A DNA stretch of 64,000 nt from Varibaculum cambriense (GCF_022133705.1 NZ_JAKNHJ010000009.1:36748-100747); one strand, 5' to 3'; counted from the first letter of the stretch, positions 33,771 through 43,811 are shown. Notes: generated by a model not told the origin, from the sequence alone. Numbers and translations: made by a program.

Positions 33771-35147
33771 TTACTTCAGCAGCGCGTCTACGAAGTCCTC
33801 GGGCACGAAAGGCGCTAAATCATCTGGCCCTTCTCCCAACCCCACCAGCTTGACCGGCACAGATAGTTCGCGCTGTACGCTAACTACGATTCCGCCCCGA
33901 GCCGTTCCATCGAGCTTGGTAAGTACAATCCCACTGACATCTACCACTTCGGAGAACACTTTCGCCTGTTGCATACCGTTCTGCCCGGTAGTGGCATCTA
34001 GGACCAGCAGAGTTTCGGTGACGGGGGCGCTCTTTTCGATTACCCGTTTGACCTTGCCTAACTCGTCCATCAAGCCGGCTTTGTTTTGCAGACGTCCGGC
34101 AGTATCTACCAGCACCACATCCAGGCCTTTTTCCTTTCCATATTTGACCGCGTCAAAAGCTACCGAGGCGGGGTCGGCGCCCTCTTTATCGGAGCGCACC
34201 ACTTCTACCCCGACCCGGTTTCCCCAGGTTTCTAGCTGGTCAGCGGCGGCCGCCCGGAAAGTATCGGCAGCTCCCAGCACAACTGACTTGTTTTCTGCCA
34301 CCAAAATGCGGGCAATCTTGCCCACGGTAGTGGTTTTCCCAGTGCCATTTACGCCTACGGCGAGAACGATCCCCGGCTTGGTACCATCCGCCTGCTCTAG
34401 ATTTAGGCTGCGATCTAGATCCGGGTTTACCAGTTCGATCAGTTTTGCGCGCAGAATTTCCCGGATCTTCTCCGGATCGGAAGTGCCCAGCACTTTCGCC
34501 TGGGTGCGCAGATCTTCCATCAGTTCATCGGTAGCGGCAATCCCCAAATCCGCCATTAGCAGGGTATCTTCTATTTCTTCCCAATCCTCAGCGCTCAGGT
34601 CTCCGCGACCGAGCACTCCGAGCAGCATTTTGCCGAAGGAACCGGATTTGGCTAGCCGGGAACGCAAGCGCTGCATTCGCCCTTGGGCGGGTTCGGGGGT
34701 TTCGAGGGCGGGCTCAGCGTTTTCCTCTTCCAGCTTGGTCGGTTGAGTTTCCTCCTTCCGTGCCGGAGCTTCGCTCGCTTGCGCGGCTGGCGCTGGTGTC
34801 GCAGCTGCTTCTGCCTGATCAGATAGCTCTTCCGGTTCCATCGCCGATACCGTTACTTCTGCAGTTTCCGCGGCCGCGTCCTCTTCAGCAAGCGTTTGCG
34901 CACTCTCTTCAGCGATAACTGCAGGTTCTTTTGCCTGGTCAGCTCCTTCACTTTCTGGCTCTGCGGTGGCGGTTACCGCTTCCTTCTCACCGGTTTCATC
35001 GGCACTAGCTTCCAGTTGTTTGGCTTTGGAGGCCTCTAGCTGCTTTTTAGCTTTCGCCGAGCGCGCTGCCAGCGCGCCGCCAGTTCCCACTAACGCCAGA
35101 ACTACAACTACAACCACAATCCCGAGGGGTGTAAAAAGAAAATCCAT
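33771..35147 (-). CDS. ftsY: SRP receptor FtsY
   Basis: 458 residues. An N-terminal membrane helix (about 4-27) anchors the protein, followed by an acidic Glu/Ala-rich linker to about 150 and then the NG GTPase domain. GTPase motifs are GVNGTGKTTTVGKIA, DTFRAAAADQL, VLVDTAGRLQNK and TKLDGTARGG. It docks SRP-bound ribosomes at the membrane. An actual membrane helix in FtsY is typical of actinobacteria. It lies between a hypothetical membrane protein and ffh. Confidence 0.97.
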   Translation of the reverse strand: MDFLFTPLGIVVVVVVLALVGTGGALAARSAKAKKQLEASKAKQLEASADETGEKEAVTATAEPESEGADQAKEPAVIAEESAQTLAEEDAAAETAEVTVSAMEPEELSDQAEAAATPAPAAQASEAPARKEETQPTKLEEENAEPALETPEPAQGRMQRLRSRLAKSGSFGKMLLGVLGRGDLSAEDWEEIEDTLLMADLGIAATDELMEDLRTQAKVLGTSDPEKIREILRAKLIELVNPDLDRSLNLEQADGTKPGIVLAVGVNGTGKTTTVGKIARILVAENKSVVLGAADTFRAAAADQLETWGNRVGVEVVRSDKEGADPASVAFDAVKYGKEKGLDVVLVDTAGRLQNKAGLMDELGKVKRVIEKSAPVTETLLVLDATTGQNGMQQAKVFSEVVDVSGIVLTKLDGTARGGIVVSVQRELSVPVKLVGLGEGPDDLAPFVPEDFVDALLK

Positions 35148-35235
35148 GCCTCTATTGTCACCTATTGGCGCGCCCAGGTCATATTAGCCTGGATCCTAAA
35201 GCAGAATCCTGCTATTTAGGCAGGTAGATTGGTAT

Positions 35236-35982
35236 TTATTCTGCGTGTACTCGCTGCCAAGTAATCTTATCTACCTGGAAGCTGTCCTCTGGGGGTAGAT
35301 CATTTTCGTCCTCGGGGGTCTCACTTTCAACAGGATCCGGAGTGAACTGGCGTGCCCAGCGACGTAGAGGTTTGGCAGACTCGGAGCTATCCTGCTCCGA
35401 TTTTGCGCTCTCCGAAGCTTGATTAGTTGCCGCTGACTCCGCCTGCTGTTGAGTATCAAGGGGCGAGATTGCTGCTGTCCCGCTAGGAACTACCGGGAGA
35501 TAACTGGTGGCATCTTCGGGATCTTTCGTAACCGAAACCTCTACATTTTTAGGGAGGCGACGCCGCCGCGCGGGAGCGAAAGTGGGAGGTAGCTGCCCGC
35601 CAGGAACCTCATCAACTTCCGGTAAGTTCGCCGCTCCATTTGCCCGCGAGGATTCCCTCTCTGCGCGGCGCGCGCGAATCGCGCCCACTTCTTCTCCCCA
35701 CATTTGCTCGGCGGCACTGCGTAAACTCTCGACTTCGGCGAGGGGATTTGCCGAATCACCGGGGGAAGCCTCGGCTAACAACGTATCTAAGCGAACCCGC
35801 TCCCCGTTATGTTCACCCCGGGAGCGATAGTCGTTTTCTTGCCAGGAGTCGGCGGACTCGCGTATCCAATTGCGAATCCCCCCACCGGGGCGACGGGTAC
35901 GAACCATTACCGCTACCACCAGCACTCCGATCAACACAGCGATGCCAATGCCTACGAATAGCAAGATCAACGGTTCAGTCAC
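35236..35982 (-). CDS. Unknown membrane-anchored protein
   Basis: 248 residues. One membrane helix (about 5-28) is followed by a basic patch and a long polar region rich in Glu, Ser, Ala and Pro, probably disordered and cytoplasmic. No domain is recognised. The C-terminal block DSFQVDKITWQRVHAE is more ordered and could be a docking motif. It lies between smc and ftsY with no overlap. Because it is embedded in a housekeeping region it is likely real and chromosomal; function unknown. Confidence 0.65.
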   Translation of the reverse strand: MTEPLILLFVGIGIAVLIGVLVVAVMVRTRRPGGGIRNWIRESADSWQENDYRSRGEHNGERVRLDTLLAEASPGDSANPLAEVESLRSAAEQMWGEEVGAIRARRAERESSRANGAANLPEVDEVPGGQLPPTFAPARRRRLPKNVEVSVTKDPEDATSYLPVVPSGTAAISPLDTQQQAESAATNQASESAKSEQDSSESAKPLRRWARQFTPDPVESETPEDENDLPPEDSFQVDKITWQRVHAE

Positions 35983-36065
35983 GTTTCTATTATGCCCAGA
36001 GTTAAAGAATTTACCGATCTTAGCTCTTGACCGATACCAAACTGTTACCAGATTTGGGTGTGATT

Positions 36066-39000
36066 TTAGCTATCTCCTGGCGCTACCCGTTGGGAAATCA
36101 CCCGAGAAACCCCATCACGCATAGTAACCCCGTAGAGTACATCCGCCACTTCCATCGTTCGTTTCTGGTGCGTAATGATGATCATTTGGCTTACTTCTCG
36201 CAACTGTTTAAACAGTTCCAACATCCGCGACAGATTCAAATCATCAAGGGCAGCTTCTACCTCATCCAAAATATAGAAGGGCGAAGGGCGCGCCTTGAAA
36301 ATCGCGATTAAAAATGCCAGCGCCGCCAGGGAACGCTCCCCACCAGACAGCAGCGACAGGCGCTGCACATTCTTTCCGGCCGGTCGGGCGTTAACCTCTA
36401 CTCCGGTAGTGAGCATATCGCTACTATCAGTCAGCTTCAGCGAACCGGTCCCGCCGGGGAACAGCCGCGCAAATACCTCGGTAAATTCTCGGGAAATATC
36501 CGTAAACGCCTGCTCAAAGGCTTCTTTTACCCGGTTATCAACTTCCCGTACCACTACCAGCAAGTCAGCTTTGGAGGTACGCAGATCTTTGAGCTGTCCC
36601 ATTAAGAACTCGAAACGTTTTTCGAGGGCGCTGTGTTCCTCCAGTGCCAAGGGATTTACTTTTCCCAGCCGCGAGATCGCGCGATTAGCTTTTTCTAGCA
36701 ACGCGCTCTGCTCGGCGCGATCATAGGGACGCCAAAGTCCCTCATCTTGCTCAAGGGAACTTTCGCGGCCTTGCTCCGTCTCCCTCTGCTCGGTGTCGGT
36801 ATTTGGCGCCTCCTCGCTCTCGTTTTCGCCTCGTTCCGCTTCCTCTGTTTGTGAGGCAGTGGCGGCTGTTTCTTGCGCATTGGCTGCTTTGCGCGCCAGC
36901 AAATCCGGGTCGGGAACCAGCTGCTGCGGACCGAAGCTAGCGATCAACTCTTCCTCAGACAAGGCATAGCGTTCTTGGGCTTGCTGGGTTAGTTGTTCCG
37001 CGCGCACTCGATACTCTGCCGCTGCCACCTCATCGCGGCGGGAAAGATCGTTTAATTCGGTTAGTTCTTTATTCAAGCGATCAATTTCCGTGCGTAACTG
37101 CTGCGCTGCCGCCGAGGACGCTTCGCGGGCAGCATCTGCGCTCTCCCGCCAAGTTTTCGCCACTTGTGCCACCTGCGCTCCCTGGCGGGCAAAAATCTCA
37201 CACCAAGAGGCTACCTGCAACATCCTTTGCGCATCTTGGGCGTGTTTGATTTCCCGCTGCTTGGCGGCAGCCAGGCGCAACTGAAAACGCTCCAAAGACT
37301 TAACCTCTCCCTGGAAGCGTTCCCGCAAATTAGTGGTGATCTGGGTGGCTGCCGCCAAAGCCAAATGGGTTTCTGCCTCTTTTTCCCGTGCCGCCAAATC
37401 TGCGGCGCGCGCCTGTTCTAAATCCTGCTCTGCTTCCTGTAAAGGAGCTAAATCTTCACTACCAGCAAAGTCACTGCAGGCTTTTTCGGCAACCGCAACC
37501 TTTTGAGCGCAGGTATCCACATCCGCCTGTGCTTGCTCGACTTCACTGGCAGACCGTTGAGCTTCACTCTCGGCTCCCCTGACTGCCGCTTCCCGAAGCG
37601 CCCGTTTTTGGGCGTGTGCAGCTGCCTGAGCATCAGCTGCCCGCAGGGTTTTCAATGCCTGGGCGCTAGCTGCCGCCGCTTGTGAAAGCTGTTGGGTGCT
37701 CGCCTGTACCTGCGCGCGGGCTTCCTCCGTCTGTTCGCGGGCATGCGCAGCAGCCTGACGCGCGAGACGGAGCTGACGCTCGACCTGGATGCGGTTAACC
37801 CCGCCACTGCCGGTGCTTCCTAAATACGCACTGATAACTGTGCCATCTGCTATCCCCACCCGCGCCTGAGGGAGCTTTCCCAGCAGGGCGCGCGCCGCCG
37901 CTAAATCCGGTGCCAAATAGCTATCTGCCAGGATTACTTTTAACGCCGGATGCAGAGCGCGCGGCGCTTCCACTGCCGCCAAAGCGGGTATCACACCCGC
38001 TATTTCCACGCTTTGCCCCTGGCCAACAGGGATCCGCTCTTGGATTCCACCATCCCCAAGCACCCAGCTCACAATCCCGGTGCTGTCTTTGACGGCTCCC
38101 AATCCGGCGTCTACTTGAGAAGCCTCCACTACTAGGGCGGCGCCGCTTGTTCCCAGTAAGGCCGCAATTGCCTTTTCCCAGCGATCAGAAACACTAATCA
38201 ACGAGGCTAGCTCGCCTTGCGGTTGAGCCGCCTGGGCAAAAGCATTTTGCGCTTGGCTAGAAGAGGCCGCCAAGACTTGACGAAGACTAGTTTCACTTTC
38301 GGCTGCCGCCACCGCTTTAGCTTCACTTTCCCGCAGTTGGTCACGCGCTTTTTCCAGTTGGCTGCGCACCGCTTCTTCTGCCTGCGCCAACTCGCGATAT
38401 CGGCTAGCCGCATCTGCCCCTGCATCAACCGTGTCCTCGCGGTGAGCCGCTTGTTCTTTCCGCGCCGCCGACAGTTTTTCCCGCGCCGCCTCCGCCGTCT
38501 TCTCCGCTCTTTTCAGCCGTGATTCCGCCGCCTCTAAACGGGCTTTAGCGGTTTCTAATTCTCGTTCCAGGCGGGCACTCTTTTGGGTTTTCTGCTGCGC
38601 TTCCTGCCGCAATTCCTGAGTGATGCGGGTTAGCTCCCCAACTTTTCGGGTAGTTTCTTCCCGCGCCGCCTGCGCCGCATCACCCTGTTTGCGCCGCGCC
38701 AAAGCTTCCTCATCTTTAGCGGCCAATTCGCTTTGCAGCCGCGCTAAATGTTTTTGACGCTCTGCCACGCTAGGACCAGAGGGAACCGGTTCTGGTTTTG
38801 ACAGGGAAGCGGCTCGTTCCTCAGCTAACGCTCCCAATGCCCGTAGGCGTTCGGTTAGGGTGGTCAGTTGCTGCCACAGGTTCGCTGCTCGCCCTGCTAA
38901 ATCACTTTGCTGCGCATCGGCGTTTAGTTGTTCTAGTTTTTCGCGCTGTTTTGCTAGATTTCCAGCTAAATCTTCGCGCTGCAGCGTCAGAGTTTGCTCG

Positions 39001-39740
39001 CTTTCCTGGTAGCGAGCCAGCTGCGAGCGCAGCTGCTGCAGATCATCAGCCAGGATCCGGCATCCGGCGTCGCGCGCCTGCGCCTGCAAAACCGCGGCTC
39101 GCCGGGCAGTTTTCGCTTGCCGGGCTAATGGCCCGAGTTGTTTTTGGATCTCTTGCGTTAAATCCGAAAGCCTAGAAAGCTTGTCTTCCAAGCCTTCAAG
39201 TTTACGTAGTGCCCGTTCTTTACGCCGCTGGTGTTTGAGTACCCCCGCAGCCTCTTCAATCAACGCCCGCCGCTGAGAGGGATCCGCCGATAGCACCTGG
39301 TCGAGTTTGCCCTGCCCGATAATCACGTGCATATTGCGTCCCATACCGGTATCCGATAGCAGCTCTTGGATATCTAACAACCGGCAGGCAGTGCCATTAA
39401 TCGCATACTCGGAGCCGCCCTGGCGAAACAAGGTGCGGGAAATAGTAACTTCCGAATAATCAATCGGCAGTTCCCCATTAGTGTTATCAATGGTGAGTGC
39501 CACTTCTGCCCGCCCGAGGGAAGCGCGGGAACTGGTGCCCGCAAAAATAACATCCGTCATGGATCCGCCGCGCAGATTCTTGGCACCTTGCTCGCCCATC
39601 ACCCAGGCGAGGGCATCAACAATATTAGATTTGCCAGAACCGTTGGGGCCGACTACACAGATAATTCCCGGAGTGAACTGCAAAGTAGTGGCGCTGGCGA
39701 AAGATTTAAATCCGCGCAGCGTCAACGACTTTACATACAT
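36066..39740 (-). CDS. smc: Chromosome segregation ATPase SMC
   Basis: 1224 residues. Walker A GPNGSGKSNIVDALAWVMG lies near residue 32. Coiled-coil arms run about 170-500 and 690-1010, very rich in Ala, Glu, Gln and Arg. The hinge lies in about 510-670 (SDRWEKAIAALLG and GVNRIQVERQL). The C-terminal signature LSGGERSLAALAF and Walker B PSPFYILDEVEAALDD close the protein. A Glu-rich low-complexity insert near 970-1010 precedes the C-terminal head. SMC with ScpA/B compacts and separates chromosomes. Thirteen bases after ndk. Confidence 0.97.
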   Translation of the reverse strand: MYVKSLTLRGFKSFASATTLQFTPGIICVVGPNGSGKSNIVDALAWVMGEQGAKNLRGGSMTDVIFAGTSSRASLGRAEVALTIDNTNGELPIDYSEVTISRTLFRQGGSEYAINGTACRLLDIQELLSDTGMGRNMHVIIGQGKLDQVLSADPSQRRALIEEAAGVLKHQRRKERALRKLEGLEDKLSRLSDLTQEIQKQLGPLARQAKTARRAAVLQAQARDAGCRILADDLQQLRSQLARYQESEQTLTLQREDLAGNLAKQREKLEQLNADAQQSDLAGRAANLWQQLTTLTERLRALGALAEERAASLSKPEPVPSGPSVAERQKHLARLQSELAAKDEEALARRKQGDAAQAAREETTRKVGELTRITQELRQEAQQKTQKSARLERELETAKARLEAAESRLKRAEKTAEAAREKLSAARKEQAAHREDTVDAGADAASRYRELAQAEEAVRSQLEKARDQLRESEAKAVAAAESETSLRQVLAASSSQAQNAFAQAAQPQGELASLISVSDRWEKAIAALLGTSGAALVVEASQVDAGLGAVKDSTGIVSWVLGDGGIQERIPVGQGQSVEIAGVIPALAAVEAPRALHPALKVILADSYLAPDLAAARALLGKLPQARVGIADGTVISAYLGSTGSGGVNRIQVERQLRLARQAAAHAREQTEEARAQVQASTQQLSQAAAASAQALKTLRAADAQAAAHAQKRALREAAVRGAESEAQRSASEVEQAQADVDTCAQKVAVAEKACSDFAGSEDLAPLQEAEQDLEQARAADLAAREKEAETHLALAAATQITTNLRERFQGEVKSLERFQLRLAAAKQREIKHAQDAQRMLQVASWCEIFARQGAQVAQVAKTWRESADAAREASSAAAQQLRTEIDRLNKELTELNDLSRRDEVAAAEYRVRAEQLTQQAQERYALSEEELIASFGPQQLVPDPDLLARKAANAQETAATASQTEEAERGENESEEAPNTDTEQRETEQGRESSLEQDEGLWRPYDRAEQSALLEKANRAISRLGKVNPLALEEHSALEKRFEFLMGQLKDLRTSKADLLVVVREVDNRVKEAFEQAFTDISREFTEVFARLFPGGTGSLKLTDSSDMLTTGVEVNARPAGKNVQRLSLLSGGERSLAALAFLIAIFKARPSPFYILDEVEAALDDLNLSRMLELFKQLREVSQMIIITHQKRTMEVADVLYGVTMRDGVSRVISQRVAPGDS

Positions 39741-39753
39741 CTATCTGCTCCCG

Positions 39754-40203
39754 CTATTTAGCGGCTTCCGGGAACCAAATTTTAATCTCGCGGGCAGCGG
39801 AGGCAATTGAATCCGATGCGTGCACCAGGTTCTGGATCTGCCCACTGTCATAGTCACGTCCGAAATCTCCGCGAATAGTTCCCGGCGCTGCCTCTGTGGG
39901 GTTAGTGGTTCCCACCAGGGAACGCACCCCTTCTACTACCCGAGTGCCCTCGATGACTGCCGCTACAATCTTCCCAGACTGCATAAAGTCAACCATGGAT
40001 TCAAAGAAATGCTTACCACGATGCTCTTCGTAGTGATCCTGCAGTTCATCATCGGTAGCTTCTGCCACCCGCAACGCTACGATGGCGTAACCTTTTTGCT
40101 CAATGCGCGCCAAAATTTTTCCGACCAATCCGCGCCGATAGCCATCGGGTTTAACCAGCATCAAGGTGTATTCCTTATTCGGATCCAGTTTCAGTTCGCT
40201 CAT
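39754..40203 (-). CDS. ndk: Nucleoside diphosphate kinase
   Basis: 149 residues from ATG 40203, chosen because AAAGGTGG precedes it; GTG 40212 is possible. It balances nucleoside triphosphates through a phospho-histidine. The block LMLVKPDGYRRGLVGKILARIE, the VRSLVGTTNPTEAAPGTIRGDFG segment and the active-site NLVHASDS (catalytic His) are all present. Slightly longer than usual at the C-terminus. Cytoplasmic. Confidence 0.97.
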   Translation of the reverse strand: MSELKLDPNKEYTLMLVKPDGYRRGLVGKILARIEQKGYAIVALRVAEATDDELQDHYEEHRGKHFFESMVDFMQSGKIVAAVIEGTRVVEGVRSLVGTTNPTEAAPGTIRGDFGRDYDSGQIQNLVHASDSIASAAREIKIWFPEAAK

Positions 40204-40244
40204 TGCCGCCACCTTTCTTCTTTTCCCGTTCTTTTCCCCGGGAT

Positions 40245-41075
40245 TTACTTTTCTAAGGATACCGGCAAAGGGCCGACTCCAATTCGTTTTATCAACTCTG
40301 CTGATGCTGTGTGATCGAGCGCTTCGCCAGGCTGTCCTGCTGCTTGCGGTTCTGCCTGCTGCCTGGTTGCTATTTCCTGAGACTCAGGCGCGTTAGGGGC
40401 GCTAAGTTCTGCTTCTACCGCGTCAAGAGCTCGGCGAGATTCCGCCCCCTCGGCAGCAATCCGCAGTTCCGCTCCCGGTTGTACTTTTAACCCCATCAAG
40501 GCCAGCACGCTGCCCGCGTCGATATCATTAATGGTCACCTGAGCATCAAATCCGGTAGCGATCCTCGCTAGTCGCGCAGCCGGACGCGCCGAAAGCGGCT
40601 CGGCACCCCCATACACCACGGTTCGTGGGGCGAGCGGATCCATGGCGGGAGCAGGCGGTAAAATATCGGCAGCGTCCTCGTCGGGGAAAAACTGGGCAGC
40701 CGCGCTGATTGAGCGCAATACTTCTGCCAGGTCAGCGCCTTGAGCAGCAGCTACTGCCCCCGCGGCGGTTCCTTCTATCAGCGGGCCGCGTCCTAGCCGC
40801 AAAGATCGCTCCCCTAGATCGGTGATTACTTGCTGGCATGCCAGGCGGGCGGCTCCAAAATCTGCCATCAGGATAATCGCGTCCTGTTCTGCCATTTTTT
40901 CCATTAGCTCCGACACCTTGGTAGTCACGATTTGTGAGGCCGTGCCCAGGCCTTCATCGTGGCACCCGCAGGGTTCAACAATAACCTCTGGAGCTAGCGT
41001 GGCTACCACTTCACATACTCCGCGCGCCAAGGTTTGCGATTGCGAAACGATAATAAAGGCGGTTTTCGGACGCAT
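40245..41075 (-). CDS. DhaM-like EIIA-HPr protein lacking both phospho-histidines
   Basis: 276 residues. Residues 1-140 match the mannose-class EIIA domain of DhaM (AFIIVSQSQTLARG, ILMADFGAARLAC, GPLIEGTAAGAVAAAQGADL). Residues about 150-225 match HPr (LSARPAARLA, then GSVLALMGLKV). In DhaM the EIIA phosphate acceptor is His in VSHS; here codon 12 is CAA, giving Gln. In HPr the acceptor is His in LHARPA; here Ser162 (TCG). Both acceptors are therefore lost while surrounding motifs are kept. It lies downstream of ptsH. A regulatory or scaffold role is inferred. No DhaK or DhaL gene is present here. Confidence 0.8.
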   Translation of the reverse strand: MRPKTAFIIVSQSQTLARGVCEVVATLAPEVIVEPCGCHDEGLGTASQIVTTKVSELMEKMAEQDAIILMADFGAARLACQQVITDLGERSLRLGRGPLIEGTAAGAVAAAQGADLAEVLRSISAAAQFFPDEDAADILPPAPAMDPLAPRTVVYGGAEPLSARPAARLARIATGFDAQVTINDIDAGSVLALMGLKVQPGAELRIAAEGAESRRALDAVEAELSAPNAPESQEIATRQQAEPQAAGQPGEALDHTASAELIKRIGVGPLPVSLEK

Positions 41076-41215
41076 GGTACTTCCTCCCAGGTACAGGTAT
41101 CTCCTCTAGGTTATCGCGCGGGGGGTGCGACTTAAACCTTAGATGGCTTCTCGCTCTCGCCAGTGACTATTGCTGAAATGATAACCGCTCAATCGGATGC
41201 CCCAAACGCCTGAGG

Positions 41216-41476
41216 TTAGGAGGCGTCCAGATCTTTGGCGACTAGCTCGGCAATCGCCGTTACTGCCTGCGGGTTTTCGCTCTCTACAGTAACTTCTGCC
41301 CCGTATTCAGCGCCTAAGGTCATGATTAGCATCATCGAAGAGGCAGTTACTGGTGCCCCTCCAGCGGTCGCAATAGTGATTTCTTCAGCGAATTCGCCAG
41401 CTTTGTCTGCGATAATCGCGGCGGGACGCACATGTAATCCCACCGGCGATCCCACTTTTACCGTCATTGAAGCCAT
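41216..41476 (-). CDS. ptsH: Phosphocarrier protein HPr
   Basis: 86 residues, standard length. The phosphorylated histidine is in GLHVRPAA near residue 15. The regulatory-serine region reads ASSMMLIMTLGA. HPr carries phosphate from enzyme I to the EIIA domain of sugar transporters. It lies 36 bases after the fructose-type EIIABC gene, with the EI gene divergent just beyond, so the complete PTS relay is coded here. Confidence 0.95.
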   Translation of the reverse strand: MASMTVKVGSPVGLHVRPAAIIADKAGEFAEEITIATAGGAPVTASSMMLIMTLGAEYGAEVTVESENPQAVTAIAELVAKDLDAS

Positions 41477-41512
41477 TATTTCTGCTTTCCTTAATCTATC
41501 TGCCGTTTAAAT

Positions 41513-43600
41513 CTATGCTTTGGCTGCTGCCGGTTTTTTGCGATTTACCTTGGCGAAGGTGATGGCCGCTGCACCCACTGCCACCCCTGCTAGCAGGGCG
41601 ATAATCGCTCCCAACACATTGGTGTAGGCAAATAACACAAAGATTCCCCCATGGGGAGCGCGACAACCAACTCCTAGCGCCATTGCCAGGGCACCGGTTA
41701 CCGCCCCGCCTGCCATCATTGAGGGAATTACCCGCAACGGATCAGTAGCGGCAAAGGGGATCGCGCCCTCGGAAATGAAAGAGAGTCCCAACAGCCAGGC
41801 AGCTTTGCCGCTATGTTGTTCTGCCGGTGAATATAGTTTCGGCCTTACCGTAGAGGACAGCGCCATAGCTAAGGGCGGCACCATTCCGGCCAGCATCGCT
41901 GCCGCCATAAACTGATACGCTCCATCGGTTCCTTGAGACAATCCGGCAGTTGCTACCAGGTAGGCGGCCTTATTGACCGGTCCTCCCAGATCGAAGCACA
42001 TCATTAGACCGATTACTATCCCGAGGACGATCGCGGAGGAGCCGGCCAAAGAGTTCAGCCAGTGCTGTAGTCCGCTCATCAAAGCTGCCAGCGGACCTCC
42101 CAACAGTAGCAGCATTATCAGTCCAGTTAATAGTGTTGTTAGTAACGGAATAATCGCCACCGGCATTAGCCCCGCTAACCAACGCGGACACTCCACAGCA
42201 GACAGCCAGTTAGCAATAATTCCGGCCAGGATTCCAGTTACCAGCCCTCCGATGAAACCGGCTCCTATCGCTATGGAAATCGCCCCGCCAATAAAGCCAG
42301 GAGCGATCCCGGGGCGGCCGGCTAAACCGAAGGAGATATATCCCGAAAGCGCCGGCACCAGGAAACTCATTCCAGTTTGACCTATAAAAACCAGCAGCGC
42401 CCCCAGGTATAGTGCCAGGCCGGAGCGGTTGGTATGCATTTGTGCTTCCCCGAAAGGGCCAGAATCTGGCAACTTCCACAAAGAGAAATTTAGGGAAATA
42501 TCTTGTGCCGGGTCGGAAACATCGTAGCCTCCCAGCAAGAATCCCAAAGCAATTAACAGGCCGCCAGCAGCCACGAAGGGAATCATATAGGAAACCCCCG
42601 CCATTACCGCCTTTTGGATTCGTTCTCCCCAATGGGGGATTTGGGCTTTCCTCGCCGGGAGCGTCGCGGATATGGGCACGCCCTGCCGAGCTTTATTTTT
42701 CGCCATCGCCTCCCGAATTAATCTTTCGGGATCATTAATAGCTGCTTTAACCCCCACATCCACTACTGGCAGCTGGGAAAAGCGCTGCGGGGACTGCACG
42801 CTCACGTCATGGGCGAAAATCGCTCCTGCTGCTCCGGCTATCAGAGCGGGATCTAGCTGGTTAAAATTTCCCGATCCTTGCGCCTCTACATGCACTGTAA
42901 TCCCTAGTTCTTTGCCTTTATTGATCAGCGCATCTGCCGCCATATAGGTGTGAGCGATCCCAGTGGGACAAGACGTCACCGCCACCAGATATTCACCCTG
43001 GTCACCGGTTTTCTTTCCTTGCGGCACGGGGCCTGCCGATTCTATTGAAGAGGGCGAATTCGCGGCAGTCGGGGCAGGAGATACTGGTGTAGCCTTAGCT
43101 GTTGCCACTTGTTCGCGCTGAGTGACGGTAGCTATCGGAGAGACGGAGGGTGCTACTGTCGCCATTATTATTTGCGCTGCCTTTTCCGCAGAATCCACAG
43201 AACGTAAGGCAAAAAGGAAATCCTTATCTACCAGTTTGTGCGCTAACTTTTTCAGTAGTGTCAAATGATCTTGTCCTTGCCCTTCGCCAGCGACAATCAT
43301 AAAGATCAAATCAGCCGGGCCATCTTTTGCTCCAAAAGCTACCGGCTCTTTTAACCGAGCAAAGGCGAGAGATACCGTGTTAACCGCTTGGCAGCGGCAG
43401 TGCGGAATCGCAATTCCACCAGGCATTCCGGTCGCGGACTTAGCTTCCCGAGCCAATAGGTCAGCGATCAAGGCACTCTTCTCAGCGCGTCCGCTAGCAG
43501 CAATCTTAACTGCCAGCGCTCTAATTACGCTGGTTTTGTCGGTTCCCAGGGGTTCGTCTAGACTCGCCAACTCCGGGATTATCAACCTCTCGTCTTCCAT
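41513..43600 (-). CDS. fruA: PTS fructose-type transporter, EIIABC fused
   Basis: 695 residues. EIIA (1-150) has the active His in GGIAIPHCRC. A Pro/Ser/Ala linker follows at about 155-195. EIIB (200-300) has the active Cys in VAVTSCPTGIAHTYMAA. EIIC (330-690) is a multi-helix membrane domain with GGLLIALGFLLGG, SFISEGAIPFA and GAPHGG-like CRAPHGGIFV motifs of the fructose class. It imports and phosphorylates fructose or a related sugar. No 1-phosphofructokinase or DeoR-type regulator gene is adjacent, which is unusual for a fructose operon. Confidence 0.93.
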   Translation of the reverse strand: MEDERLIIPELASLDEPLGTDKTSVIRALAVKIAASGRAEKSALIADLLAREAKSATGMPGGIAIPHCRCQAVNTVSLAFARLKEPVAFGAKDGPADLIFMIVAGEGQGQDHLTLLKKLAHKLVDKDFLFALRSVDSAEKAAQIIMATVAPSVSPIATVTQREQVATAKATPVSPAPTAANSPSSIESAGPVPQGKKTGDQGEYLVAVTSCPTGIAHTYMAADALINKGKELGITVHVEAQGSGNFNQLDPALIAGAAGAIFAHDVSVQSPQRFSQLPVVDVGVKAAINDPERLIREAMAKNKARQGVPISATLPARKAQIPHWGERIQKAVMAGVSYMIPFVAAGGLLIALGFLLGGYDVSDPAQDISLNFSLWKLPDSGPFGEAQMHTNRSGLALYLGALLVFIGQTGMSFLVPALSGYISFGLAGRPGIAPGFIGGAISIAIGAGFIGGLVTGILAGIIANWLSAVECPRWLAGLMPVAIIPLLTTLLTGLIMLLLLGGPLAALMSGLQHWLNSLAGSSAIVLGIVIGLMMCFDLGGPVNKAAYLVATAGLSQGTDGAYQFMAAAMLAGMVPPLAMALSSTVRPKLYSPAEQHSGKAAWLLGLSFISEGAIPFAATDPLRVIPSMMAGGAVTGALAMALGVGCRAPHGGIFVLFAYTNVLGAIIALLAGVAVGAAAITFAKVNRKKPAAAKA

Positions 43601-43749
43601 GGTTCTCCTATTAAGTTAGGCAACTTCAAAGGCTCAGCCTGCTAATTCTATTTAATAGTTCCCCCAACAGTTAAGTATTTTTGCGGCCTTTTGGTTTTTA
43701 GGCTTTTATGGGCTGTTTCCACATCAGCGTGGCAGTTTCGGTGATTCTC

Positions 43750-43777
43750 TTGTTAAATGCATCCAGACGTGTAACAC
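43750..43777 (+). promoter_or_regulatory. Candidate promoter of ptsI
   Basis: TTGTTA at 43750-43755 and TAACAC at 43772-43777 are separated by 16 bases and lie about 35 bases before the proposed start. The intergenic stretch 43601-43811 also serves the divergent fruA gene. The -10 box overlaps GTGTAACAC, a short inverted repeat that could be a regulator site. Confidence 0.4.
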
Positions 43778-43811
43778 TGTGATCGTTATGAGGCCTGGGC
43801 GAGGAGAGAAG

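Noticed and set aside
33850-34746. Plus-strand 298-residue open frame
   Set aside because: It is wholly antisense to ftsY, whose GTPase motifs are unmistakable; the Ser/Thr/Arg-rich product is typical of an antisense shadow.
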